Source of the DNA: Aulostomus chinensis
Taxonomy: Eukaryota > Chordata > Actinopteri > Syngnathiformes > Aulostomidae
Direction of reading: 5' to 3'
Length of the DNA stretch: 64,000 nt
Assembly: GCA_037954235.1 (NCBI GenBank)
Contig: JBBMOA010000015.1
Coordinates: 22,982,069-23,046,068, forward strand
In this document: positions 47,109-62,616 of the stretch, piece by piece
Position numbering within the stretch: position 1 is the stretch's first letter
Layout: every line of letters begins with the position of its first letter
Made by a program: the position numbers and the translations under genes
The notes under the pieces: model-generated
The model's database searches: none
Seen by the model: the letters and a program-made list of their open reading frames with translations, nothing else
Told to the model about the DNA's origin: nothing

Positions 47109-49449
47109 CAGTGCTGGGCAATATTACTTAGTAGAGTAATAAGTTCCTTATTACATATTACTCTGTAGAAAAGTAATATAGCTATATTACTTATTACTTA
47201 GACTCAAGAGTAAGAATATTACTTTACTTTTATATTACATATTACGCCCCCACCCTCAAAAAGATGGACAACATCACAATTGATTTAGCCAGTTCTTTTT
47301 TGAACTGAATCCAATTTAATGGAATAATAAAGTCAATAATAATAAAGTGAATAATTGCAAACTGAACAATTGCAAAAACAAAATAGTCTATTTCATCATT
47401 TAAAGTCAATATATATATAATATCTGCGATGCTTCCAGCCGTGGAAAGAAAATGTGCCGACTCCACGCTTTGATTTACTAGCTGTTTGTGTCTAGCAGGC
47501 AGCTGCTGCACGCATCGCATTATCGTATACCAGGGGTGTCCAAACTACAGCCCGCGGGCCAACTGCGGCCCATGGTCATATTTTAATTGGCCCGAAACAT
47601 ATTCTAAAAATATAATGGAATATGGCCCACACATGGAACTTGACTTCAACCTCTTAAGCTGCACTGTACCGGTGGTGGTACAGCGCGTAAACGACGGATT
47701 TTGGCGGCAACAATGTATCCGATCATGTTGTAGCTCATTCGAAATGATTAACAAACACGAATCACGACGAATTAAGTTACTTGTAGCCGGAATTCAGTTA
47801 AAATGTTGCTAGGAAACCGGCAAGAAATTCCCACATACTAACTTCGTGCTCCCAACGTCACATCATCTGTAAGACTCCAAAGAAGTAGAACTACCAGTAT
47901 TCCCTGCTGCAACCTTTATTTCAACATGCTACTGAGATGTTAGCATTACTTTGCAATCGCAGACTCCTAGCTAACTCCCCTCTCCCGCCTTGGCCGGAGC
48001 CGCCAGTATTATTTTGAGCTCCGCGACACTCCTTCTCAGTTACGGTGACGGTCTGCTGAACACATCAATAGCAGGCTGAGCCAATCAGTGCCTGGGTTGT
48101 TGAGCCGCAGGCTGAAACCCCAACAAGGCCCCAGTTTACAGAGCGGACCATGCATCACTTGATTGACACTTGACACCAGCCTATGAGATTATTTCCGAAT
48201 ATAAAGTAGATATTTTTTGGCCAATAAACACACGAAAAAAACGGTACTGAGCATGAGGGGATCAGGTTTCATGGCCAACACCAGGAGGCTTGCGCACTGG
48301 CAGTGCGTAAAGTTAGCTTGGCTGCGTAAAGCAGAGCTGTAGTGGTTGATACCGGTGAATGCGGCAGAGTGAGAGAAAAGATAGCCCGGAGTGATTTTTC
48401 GTCAGACGAAGAGGCTGAAATGGTGCTTCAGCTGTCCGCTTCGGAAATTCGGACACCTGCGGTTGACCGGGCAGACATTGAGCAGTGTTTACAGGAGTGG
48501 ACCCAGACTTGGAGCTATGAGTGACTGATCCAGTTGTTCCAGATGCGTGTTCATGGACAAACAATAAATAGTAGGCTGTGCTATGTTTTAAATGCTGTTG
48601 TTTACTTGTCTTTACTTCTGCCGGCCAGTCAGCAGCCTGATTTGCATGAGGAATGTGTGAATTAGCTGCGTCAGAGGGGGGGGGGGGGGGAGAAGGGTCA
48701 ATTAATTAATAATTCATATGTTAATAAGCCTTATTATCTAATAAATTTGTACTCATTAATTAAAGTTGATAACATTTTCTAACAAATGTTAGTTGGTGTG
48801 CTAATAAGCCCAATAACCTATTTGCATAACAAGCCTGAAATATACTTTTCCCCTTACCCCCCTTTTCTACAGTGCTGTGAAGAGGATCACCATACTGACT
48901 AAGCAGCAATCAGAGCCTGTTGATTTGAGAATGAGCTGCCAACCCTTTTCGAAAGAAAATAAATGAACAAAAAACATTGTGGAAAGCTGTGTTTTTTTCT
49001 TTTCTCAAGCATATTCAATTATCAAGCATAATTAACCAACAACTGATTGATTTTGCTAACTTTAATACACTATCACCTCTAGTGTGTGGCCCATCTGTTT
49101 GTATATTTTCTTGTATGTGGCCCACAGTGAAAAAAGTTTGGACACCCCTGCCGTATCCTAACATGACATCATAACGGTGCGCAGGTGGCGGCGCCTTGGA
49201 ACAGATCTACAAGCTACGATGCATCACTCATCACAGTGTGTTGATAGCGTGTAGATCTGTTCTATTTGCCAATGCAACTACCCAGCAGAAATTATACGTT
49301 TAACAGCCATTGTAACGAGTAACGAGGCCCTTATTTGGCGGAATAATATCACCTTGTGGCATAGTTGTCTCGTTATATTACTCGTTACTGGGTAAAGTAA
49401 TAATATTACAGTAATATATTACTAAATAACGAGTTACTGCCCAGCACTG
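47109..49449. mobile_element. Outer hAT-type element, interrupted by a second hAT element
   Basis: Ends CAGTGCTGGGCAATATTACT (47109) and the reverse complement GCCCAGCACTG at 49449. It is flanked by the perfect 8-mer GATATGAT (47101-47108 and 49450-49457). An 8-bp duplication with CAG ends fits the hAT superfamily. Sub-terminal sequence is rich in AGTAAT/ATTACT motifs. Without the inner insertion it is about 721 bp plus one 8-bp duplication copy, with no transposase frame, so it is a non-autonomous element. Confidence 0.93.
47531..49150. mobile_element. Inner hAT-type element nested in the outer one
   Basis: Ends CAGGGGTGTCCAAACTACAG (47531) and GTTTGGACACCCCTG (to 49150), with sub-terminal GCGGGCCAACTGCGGCCC typical of a widespread hAT group. 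Flanking 8-mers TCGTATAC (47523-47530) and CCGTATCC (49151-49158) match at 6 of 8 positions. It is 1620 bp long. No transposase catalytic domain was recognised. An ORF at 48342-48524 (60 codons, ending RADIEQCLQEWTQTWSYE) is unassigned. Confidence 0.88.
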
Positions 49450-49457
49450 GATATGAT

Positions 49458-51056
49458 TATTATTCCATTCTTCTTTTTTATGCTCTGGGTCACAATGAAG
49501 GACCGCATCCTCAGATAATTCCATTTATAAGCAGAAATATGCACTGAGTAGTGTGTAAACAAAAGTATATTATGAAGAGCTGAGCAGCTAATGTCTTTCG
49601 TCCATTAGCTGCTCTCCCTCTCTCTCTCTCTATGTCTCTCTCTCTCAGTTCAAACAATAAACAAAACAGAAAATTCAAAACAAGATGGTACTTCACTAAC
49701 ACTTTAAAATGTCAGAGATAAACATGAGTGGATTTGTTGATCTACATGATCCACAGCAATAGATTTGGGAATCAACATGAAGATACCTTGACCTTTAAAT
49801 TAGGAGGTTGTTTCTGCAGGTTCAATACAAATACATTGTCATGAGATCAACATTAGACTCCCTCTTTTTTTAGATAGATGTGTGGTTAAATGCTTCATCG
49901 GTTTAGGTTTTCCTGAGATCATCACCCTGTAGACAAACACTGTCAGTGTCCACTGTATGTTATTGACTGCTGACTATAAGAATGACACTGACTCAGTTCT
50001 TTTCATCGGGAAATGCTTGGTGTTTTGTGTGAGGCTGTAACACACATTGGAAAACACTTGACATTCAAAACACGCACCGCAGCACTTCTCTTATATAAAT
50101 ATATGGAAAGCCTTCTCATCAGTATGTCCATCTGGGTTACAAAACGTCAACATTTGAAACTAGTAATTCCTCAGCTGCTCTGGCAGATGGTTTATCATGT
50201 TTTGCTCTTTTCTGAACCACATGTGACTCCCTTCCCATCTCCTCCTGTCTGTCCCCAGGTTGTTTTGGAGACTCAAGCTGCCTGAGGAAAGTATTTCCAC
50301 CAATCATCTTTCTGTATGTTTTTTTTTTTTTCTAGGTGCCAGGGTATCTCATTAACAGTACACTTCATCTGCATCTATTTGTCATACTGAAGACACTCTA
50401 TTTGGCTTGTAGGACAATGTGAAAATAATCAAATAGGTCTGTGTTGGGTCTGTTGTGGTGTGGTCCAACATATTTCAGCATGTTAACATGATGCATTCCC
50501 AAAATGATGCCATCTGTCTTGGCCTCTTTTCTTCACCACCACTTTGTCAAAGGCAGTGTTGCCCAAATTGGACCTCAGGGGACCATTTTCCACCATTACA
50601 TCTTTTCTGAGTGACTCCAGGGCTTTTCCCTAGTAACACTGACAGTCATTATCACCAGGCCGGCAAGGATCCACTGGTGCCTGACCAAACATCACAACTG
50701 ACTGCAGAGGGAGAACAAGAGGACAGCAGCTCAGCATGTAAGAGTAGGGTTTGTGCTCAAGTGTATTTCTTTATGTATCCACCTGCACTTGTTTGTGCAT
50801 GTGTGGGCCTGTAATGATTATGATGCTTCATTGTACATCTAGTGTGAGTGTTTTTTCTGAGTATGAATTAGTGTTTGTGTGTGTGGGGTGCATTTGTGTG
50901 AGTCAAGACTTGGTTACTGATTGGGGGTTAAAATGCATTTCAGGCAAGGTTAAGAAGCTAGGGAATATGAATGAGTGAATATCTGTAGATAGAAAGAATC
51001 ACACCCCACTAACATTGTATCCTTGCAAATGACCTGAAGAAAAAGTGCAGTTTTAC
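49458..51056. other. kirrel3 intron, no gene recognised
   Basis: Contains a (TC)n tract at about 49613-49647. No coding block was recognised up to the donor of the Ig1 exon. Confidence 0.6.
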
Positions 51057-51206
51057 CTGACAGATCCCTGTTCACACCCAGGGCCATGCCATCACGTAAC
51101 CAGAGCACCATTCCATGGTAACCAGGGATAGAGCAAGGTAGAGTGACTGGCTGACCAGCCACCACCACCAGGTCTGTGGGTTGTTGGGTGAACACAGCAG
51201 AGCTAC
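51057..51206 (-). CDS. kirrel3: kirrel3 exon: first half of Ig domain 1
   Basis: This 150-bp minus-strand exon has an acceptor TTTTTTTTTCTTCAG (AG at 51207-51208) and a donor GTAAAA (GT at 51055-51056). It reads [18 protein letters not shown], then [20 protein letters not shown], then [11 protein letters not shown], and ends with a G of a split Gly codon. QQPxDxVVVxGQPVTLxCxIPxYxGxVLW-xDGxALGV-RDLS is the start of the mature KIRREL3 ectodomain as I know it. The Cys and Trp are the first Ig cysteine and core tryptophan of domain 1. The acceptor is phase 1. The preceding exon with the signal peptide should lie more than 12.8 kb upstream, outside the window. Confidence 0.95.
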
Positions 51207-52432
51207 CTGAAGAAAAAAAAAAGATGTTCTAGTTATACACCAAACAAGAAATAGCAAGCTTTAAATACTAACCAAATGGTTGTAAATAGCGAGCTAATTC
51301 ATATGCCATCACACCTGGGGGTGCTAAATTTTACTGCATTGTTGCTTTTATCAGCAGCTGTGTGATCACTATCTCAACATAATCCCAGTGGGACACATTA
51401 GTCATCAATAAATGGGTCGGCACAGGTCCAATTGAAGTGTTAACCTTAATCCTTCTGACTGTGAGGTGTACTTTTGTCAGTCCTGGACAGGCCATTAGGA
51501 GATTTGATGACCTGACTGTGCAATGACTGATGCGGGGAGCCTGTCAAAGATTGTGTGAAAGACAGAACAAAAAAGTTTATAATTCAGTCCAGAAACACCA
51601 GTGACTGCAGACCACATCAGTGAACAAGGCAGGCGATAAAAGAGGTGACGCTGAAAGGGAAAGTGAAAAAGGACGGTCCATAAAACAGATGAAATGCTGT
51701 AAAATAATGGATTCATTCAGAGCTCATGGGGAAAATGCCAATCAAAACAATTCCTGCGGTAGCCGTGTTGCAATATTTAATGTTCACAGGGGCCACTGGT
51801 GGTGCATCCTGGCTGTTGTGGCCTTCAGAATAAATATGAAGTCTGGGCATGTTTATGTAAATGGGCTGTGATCCAGACCAGGAACAACCAATCACAGTGT
51901 ATAACTGCATTACTGTAAAGAAGGGTGTAACACATTCATGCAGTTTGTCAACGTAAAAGTCACCCATTTCTTCCAGAGTTGTTGACAGGGCACCCAGAGC
52001 GAATTATGATGGTCTCACTGCTCCTTGAATAAACCTAGAGTTGCATGTGCTTCATATTTTACTTAATTGTTCTCAAAGATAAGAGATTTCATTTTTATGA
52101 CTCGGATATTATGCTTCAGCAAATATAACCCATAACAGCTATTTATGTCCACCCTATAAGTCAAGAACCACTTCACCAAATCTCATTTCTTTTCAATCTG
52201 GTCCAAGCTGTATCCCTATGTTTTGGGTCCTTGTTGCTCACCTTCATGTCAGCCATATTGGCTTGTTCACGATTGCCAATATCTTTCACATTCCTTGATG
52301 TATTTTTGGACATAATGATACTTTTGCTATTTCTGGGCAACTGACCAAGTCTGGTCAGTTATGTAATGGCCATCTGAAGAAGAAACAAAAATCAGGAAAA
52401 AAAAAGGCAATATTACATTGATTAGCATAATC
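51207..52432. other. kirrel3 intron, no gene recognised
   Basis: Nothing recognisable apart from the acceptor tract of the Ig1 exon. Confidence 0.6.
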
Positions 52433-56549
<4,117 letters not shown>

Positions 56550-56780
56550 CAGGCTCAAGTCGAGGGACGAGGTTAATCCAGACTCTAAATTGACCATAGG
56601 CGTGACTGTGAGTGTGAATGGTTGTCTGTCTAAATGTGTTGGCCCTGTGATGGACTGGTGACCTGTCCAGGGTGAACCCCGCCTCTTGCCCAAAGGCTGC
56701 TGGGATAGGCTACACCCCCCCCCCCCCCGCAACCCTTAACAGGATAAGCAGAAGAACTGGATGGATGGATGGATGGATGT
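56550..56780 (+). repeat. SINE family A, 5'-truncated, with 14-C run
   Basis: Starts near AGGTTAATCCAGACTCTAAA, has GGCCCTGTGATGGACTGG and GGCTGCTGGGATAGGC, a C run at 56715-56728, and a (GGAT)n tail to about 56780. Confidence 0.85.
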
Positions 56781-57009
56781 TTTTTGATTCCCATCTTCCA
56801 ACTGAGAACCAGAGACATATCCCCCTCCCTAACCCATTCTCCTGTCTTAGATTCTTTTGCTCTTAATTGAGGTCATCTAGTCATCTATAATGCAGTTTCT
56901 CTATTATAGGCTCCTGTACAAGTGACTGCAATGATCATTTGCTCACATAGATGGAGATGAATGGTGCAAAGACATGACAACAGAACTAGAATCCTTTTTT
57001 TATTCTGAG
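56781..57009. other. Intron, no gene recognised
   Basis: Short gap between the SINE and the LINE. Nothing recognisable. Confidence 0.55.
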
Positions 57010-59013
57010 TGAAAAACCAAGATGAACCCAAACCAAAATATGTTTCAATTCATTTGAAAGCCAGATTCTCAGTTTGTCTCATCCAGCCTGGAAACTCTAC
57101 AGCCGCTTTTCAATACTTGACTTCAAAATTCATGTGGATGTTGATAACGACAGTCTGGGTGCTGCATTTCTCTCTCTTCTCGACTCAATTGGTTTCCATC
57201 AGTCTGTTCATTAACTGACTCACCGTCACAACCACACCCTTGACCTCGTCCTAACATATGGAATTGAAGCTGAACATCTAGTTGTATTTCCACAGAATGC
57301 AATTTTATCAGACCATCAATTAATCAACTTTTGAATTTGCACTAATCGACTACACTCCACTCAGGAAAACAGTAGTTTCCAGATGTTTATCTGATCAGGC
57401 TGTAGCTGGATTTAAGGAAGGGATTCCATTGGTGCTAAATTCAGTGTCATGTCCCATTGTTACAGAGGACACTGTTGTCAACCTTAGTCCCTCCCAAATT
57501 CATCATTTTATCAATGGTCCAGCCGGCACCTTACAAATAACTTTGGACTCAATTGTTCCACTAAAAAAGAAAACTATGAATCCAAGGAAACAAGCACCTT
57601 GGTACAAATCAGAAACCAGACAGTTTAAACAAAAAAAACAGAAACTTGAGAGAATATGGTGCTCCTCCAAACTGGAGGAGTCACATATAGTTTGGCAAGA
57701 CAGCCTTAAAACCTATAAGAAAGCCCTTCATAGAACGAGAGCAGCCTACTAGTCAGCACTCATAGAGGAACACAGGAACAACCCCAGGTTCCTCTTCAGT
57801 CTTGTAGCCAGACTGACAGAGAGCCACAGCTCTACTGAACCAAGTATTCCTGTTTCCCTAGGCAGCAAAGATTTCATGGATGTCTTTAATGACAAATTCA
57901 CCTCCTCCTGCCATCAGCTGACAACATGGCTCCTATAACCTCAGAAGCCTCAGAGGCAGCTGTAGGACCAGACGTCCACTTTGGTAGTTGTTCTCCCATT
58001 AACCTTTGTGAGCTTAGTACAATAATTTCCTCCTCCAAACCCTCCACCTGTCTTCTAGACCGCATCCCAACTCAGCTGCTTCAAGAATCTTTACCCCAAG
58101 TTAGCACCTCTCTCTTAAATATGATCAAAGTATCACTGGATCCAGAAATTCTACCAACTACAAACCAACATCAAATCTTCCATTTCTCTCCAAAATTCTG
58201 GAGAAAGCAGTTGCTAAACAGCTCTGTGACTTCTCCACAGCAACAGCTTATTAGAGGATTTCCAGTCAGGTTTTAGGATTCATCATAGCACAGAAACAGC
58301 ACTAGTCAGAGTTACCAATGACCTCCTACTAGCATCAGATGAGGGACTGGTCTCTGTGCTGGTCCTATTAGATCTTAGTGCAGTTTTTGATACCTCTGAC
58401 CATCACATCCTATGACTGGAACATGTCATTGGCATTAAAGGAACTGCACTAAACTGGTTTAGGTCATATTTACTAGGTCAGTCTCAGGTTGTACGGACCA
58501 ATGATAATCCCCCTGAAACCACTACAGTCAGTTATGGTGTTCCACAAGGGTCTCTGCTTGTCCTCTTCATCCTACACCTGCTTCCTCTATGGCAGAGGTG
58601 TCCAAACTGGTCCAGGAAGGGCCGGTGTGGCTGCAGGTTTTCATTCCAACCATCAGGTGTTGCTTTTGCTCGGGTAGAATGAAAACCTGCAGCCACACCG
58701 GCCCTTACTGGACCAGTTTGGACACCCCTGGTCTATGGAGTACATTCTGTCTTTGTCTCTGCCCCGTTCTCCTGCTCTCTTTCCCCCCAACCAGTCAAAG
58801 CAGAAGGCCGTCCCCATTGAGCCTGGGTCTGCTCGACGTTCCTGCCTGTTAGAAGGAAAGTTTTCATCGCCGCCGCTGTTGCAGGATGTGCTTGCTGATG
58901 GAGAATTGTTGGGTGTAAATTCATTGAAGGAGTGTGGTACTAGACCTGCTCTACTTGTAAAGTGTCATGAGATAACTTTTGTTGTGTTATACAAATAAAA
59001 TTGACTTGACTTG
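57010..59013 (+). mobile_element. L2/CR1-like LINE with endonuclease and RT pieces, internally deleted
   Basis: The endonuclease C-terminal part reads LDFKIHVDVDNDSLGAAF (near 57117) and HTLDLVLTYGIEAEHLVV (near 57230), with SDHQLI after it. The linker is open at 57429-57752. RT pieces are [20 protein letters not shown] (near 58288), [18 protein letters not shown] (58360-58410, polymerase motif A with Asp) and TVSYGVPQGS (near 58529). Just after this the RT palm/thumb is missing and the element resumes in its 3' UTR (AAGCAGAAGGCCGTCCCC, near 58798), ending in TTGACTTGACTTGAC. Stops and frameshifts make it inactive. A MITE is inserted at 58593-58730. It shares its 3' end with the copies at 44646 and 45353. 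Confidence 0.88.
58593..58730. mobile_element. Palindromic hAT-type MITE inside the LINE
   Basis: This 138-bp unit begins CAGAGGTGTCCAAACTGG and ends CCAGTTTGGACACCCCTG. The arms pair over about 55 bp, including GCTGCAGGTTTTCATTC. Flanking 8-mers CTCTATGG (58585-58592) and GTCTATGG (58731-58738) match at 7 of 8. Its first 15 bases match the ends of the inner element at 47531 with one difference. Confidence 0.92.
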
Positions 59014-60387
59014 ACATGATGCAGACTGCTGTGTTAATAAACCCTGTTTACTAAAGTCTGCATCCCATCATGAAATCTGGTGTGGTCTTCAAAGTTTCTA
59101 AGCTTGAGGTGAAACAGGGACATCTTTACTAATGTTTAGTAGCTGTCTGTAAGGTAAGTAACTTAACAACTGGAGTAAAAACCAAGACTTATTCTATGAA
59201 CAATATTTACATTCTGCCTTTCCTGCTATTCATACTTTGAAGAGAATCAATATCTACCTGTGAAAAGGATCATTTTTTTCAACGAGCAGAAAAAGAAAAG
59301 CAAAATCCCTTTAATCTTCTATTAAGTGATAAAGAATAAAAAAAATGCAGTACATTACAAACACAAAACACATTGTGCTGAACTCCCCAGGGTCTCCCAG
59401 CGAAAAATAAAGTTGTTTGCTACTGTGTTGGGGAGAGGCCTTGATAGATAATGATGGTATTTTTGAAAGAGAGACAACATGGAAAATTGTCCTTTCTGTC
59501 AGGTCTCTTAAGTTTCTCAGCTTCCTGCACCGGAAAATAAATGTGTCTTCTCCAGCTTCAACAAGGGTAAAGGGTAAAGCGGGGCAAAATGACTCTAGAA
59601 AATCTTTGATTCAGGGATTGATCCTTTGTCTGTGTGAACAAAAGGCTTGCAAGCATCGCCTGAGGCACAGAACAAGATAGAGGCGTGTGATGTTTGGGGA
59701 GGAGACCCAAATAGCACCAATCAAAAAGTGAATTTGACTTCCTAACTCCATGAGATGAAAGCACCCACTTGTGCACCCCACTGCAATAGGAGAATTTTAA
59801 TGTGACATATTTTGCACTGCTACACTGCTAAAGCGGAGCAGCCTCTATCAGCACTGCCTTCATAGCTGTGAAGCCAGAGGTGTATTGTTCTTACCACATA
59901 GAGTAGTCAAAAAAGATGAGATATATTTAACTCTTAAAGCCTCTTGTCATGAGTGTGTCACGACACAGAATTTAACTTGTTGTCATATGCAAGGTGGCCA
60001 AGGTGGCACTAAATGGCAAAGCAGATGGCCAAGAAAAAATAAATCTAACTTGAGATGAAGTGAAAGATGAAGGCCCTCCATCTGTCATGACATTTTACAC
60101 TAATGGTGAGAAACTGCTACAGATACTTACTCAGCTGGGAAACTCTAGGCAGAGAGTATCAGGTATTTCAACAAATTTATTGTGTTTTCATCACAATGCG
60201 ATGCAAAATATTTTCAGAAAATCAGCAAACCCAAATGCAATACTGCATTTCCATCACAACCAATGTGAGACCTGTTTTATTGAGATAAGCTGGAGGTGGA
60301 AGGAATTCTATAGTCAGAAAGGTGGGCACATAGAGGGCCCCCCTCACTGGCTTTATTATCATTAGCTATGCCATTGAAACTGTCAGC
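59014..60387. other. Intron, no gene recognised
   Basis: No coding block was recognised. The 101-codon ORF at 60060-60365 lacks motifs. Confidence 0.55.
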
Positions 60388-60451
60388 ATGATACTGATCC
60401 ACAACTATGATCCAGATCCACTCCTATGATCCTAATCCACCAGTGTGATCT
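60388..60451. repeat. Imperfect 19-bp tandem repeat, about 3.3 copies
   Basis: Units ATGATACTGATCCACAACT, ATGATCCAGATCCACTCCT and ATGATCCTAATCCACCAGT follow head to tail, then a partial GTGATCT. The core ATGATCC..ATCCAC is conserved. Confidence 0.75.
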
Positions 60452-60485
60452 AGCAACTGTGTAAATCACGGCTGACTGTCGATAA

Positions 60486-61039
60486 ATTCACCCAATCCAT
60501 GTATCATTCGTTCAGTCGTTTTTCAAAATAAAACAAACTAAAAACGTGAAATAATGACTTGTTTTCTTCATATTCGTTCCCAAAATCAAAATAAAAAAAA
60601 ATAAAAAAAAACGGCTTGTACTTCCGATTTCATGCACAAGAAAAAAAATGGATAATGGGTGTTTCATCCGATGCGGATATTTTTGTTTGCCAGCAAATTG
60701 CGTGAAGCAGAAGGGGGGATTTTCACCGGACTCACGGGAAGACGAAGAAGACTATAGACAAGACGAAAAAAAATGGATGCGCACGTCTCGCCATGCGTTT
60801 TTTCTTCCTCAAACATCTGCACTATTATTTCTGTATTGTCCTCCAGTTCTGCCATTTTTTTCCTTACAGGCGATTCCTTCCTTTTGCGCCTTCAGTGCGC
60901 CAGTGCAGTGAAAGTCCAGTCCCCTTCTGGTTTGATTTTGGGAACGAATATGGAGAAATGAAGTCATTATTTCATTTGTTTTCGGTTTGTTTTATTTTGA
61001 AAAACGACTGAAACTAATGATACACGGATTTTTGTGAAT
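60486..61039. mobile_element. Long-TIR foldback element (unassigned superfamily)
   Basis: The left 115 bp or so (ATTCAC..., with TCAGTCGTTTTTCAAAATAA, then GAAATAATGACTT and ATTCGTTCCCAAAATCAAA) are matched by the reverse complement of the right about 110 bp (60930-61039). The 320-bp centre holds an 87-codon ORF (60648-60911) without known motif. Flanks show no clear target-site duplication, so the exact ends and superfamily are open. Confidence 0.8.
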
Positions 61040-61098
61040 ATTAACTGCATATCTTACTCAAAACATCAAGCTAAAATTCACAAGTTAATATTCTACAT

Positions 61099-61425
61099 AG
61101 GCAGCATGTCAGTGCAGGTTCCGGATTCGAGTCCCAGCTCAGGCACGGGATCTTTCTGTGTGGAGTCTGCATGTTCTCCCTGTGAATGTGTGAGTTTTCT
61201 CCAGGTACTCCGGCTTTCTCCCACAGTCCAAAGACATGGAGACTAGGCTAATTGTATAATCTAAATTGACCATAGGTGTGGCTGTTAGTGTGAATGGTTG
61301 GCCCTGTGATGGACTGGTGACCTGTCCAGGGTGAACCCCGCCTCATGGCTGAAAGCTGCTGGGGTAGGCTCCAGCCCCCCGTGACCCTTAACAAGATAAG
61401 CAGAAGAAAATGGATGGATGGATGG
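61099..61425 (+). repeat. SINE family A, head partly deleted
   Basis: The head is shortened (GCAGCATGTCAGTGCAGGTT) but the B-box GATTCGAGTCCC is intact. The body has CTTTCTGTGTGGAGTCTGC and GGCCCTGTGATGGACTGG, and the tail is GGATGGATGGATGG. Confidence 0.87.
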
Positions 61426-62616
61426 AATTTACTCCATTAAAAAGGAAACGGAAAACTCAGTGAAGATGTTTGAATATCACCTGAAGTGTCACCTAATAGA
61501 ATACAACTATAAGATGGCATTCCTTGGATTCACTTTGTGAAAAAACAAGCAAAGATATGTCCTCATTCAAGCCATTAGGGGTGAAGATATCAAGAGAATA
61601 AAACCAGTATGTCTTCCTCTGGAGAAGAATTCTGTTTGTGTTACTGCCTCTATGTGGCATCGTCATTGTTACAGCTTTGTGTCACGTAAACACACTTGCA
61701 CATGATTATCATGCTGAGGAAGGGTGAGTGGCCTTGAATGTCTGTATGACTGTATTGCATGCATGAACTTGGAGTGATGTCCTCACACTCAATTTTTATT
61801 GTGTACTCCTTTAAGGATTCAGCACACAGTTTTCAGGTTTTGGTGAGTTGAGCACATTGTATCTAATTTTAGAACACACAGCATTTCCAGCTGAGGGTCT
61901 CCTGTTCACTGGCCCGAACCCTCCTCCTCCCTTTGCTGAAATCCTCTTGCTGGGGTTCAAGTCCCAACTGGTGACACCCGGTCACATTGATTTCAACGCT
62001 CTATTTCCCACTTTCTCCCTTTTCTCTGTTTAAAGACTGCCTGTTTCTCCAACCTTCGATTATTTGCAGTTTTCACTGTTTCATTCATGTCGTGTTTCAT
62101 TTAATGGGGCCTTTGACGGGCAGCATGTGGCAAGAATGCTGGAAGGCTTTTTGCCAGGCCTTTTGTCTGACCTCAGCTGTCAACTTGGGAGAACAAGTGC
62201 TTTCTGAAACAGAGGCAGGAGGCAGTTTGAGGCTCCAGGTAATCCCCCCCCCCCAACCCCATCTCAGTTCCCTGAGTTCTGCCCATCTCCTTTTTCCTAA
62301 CACTTCTCTTGTGTGCATCCTTCTCCTCTGCACGCTTCTCTGTTCATCCATCTGTCCTAAAGGGGAATATTGCTGATGGCACTGCCAAAGGCCACACTCG
62401 AGTCTTAGATTTCCTTCCTTGGCTCTCTGAATCCTAGCCCAATATATTGCACTTCTGGAACATATGCAATAACATACATGAATACACATACTTTATGCAA
62501 GCTTGTGTATGTGTTCCAATACTTTGAATACATTGTATGCTGATATTTAAAAAAAGGAAGTAGTCAGCCAGGCCAGTCCCCAGAATAAAGCGTTTGCAGT
62601 GTACTACCATAGTCAC
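61426..62616. other. Intron, no gene recognised
   Basis: No coding block was recognised. ORFs at 61987-62376 (129 codons) and 62097-62489 minus (130 codons) overlap each other and show no family motif. It ends with the left target duplication ATAGTCAC (62609-62616). Confidence 0.5.

Noticed and set aside
61987..62489. Overlapping 129- and 130-residue ORFs on opposite strands
   Set aside because: No family motif on either strand. Overlapping open frames in pyrimidine-rich sequence are expected by chance.
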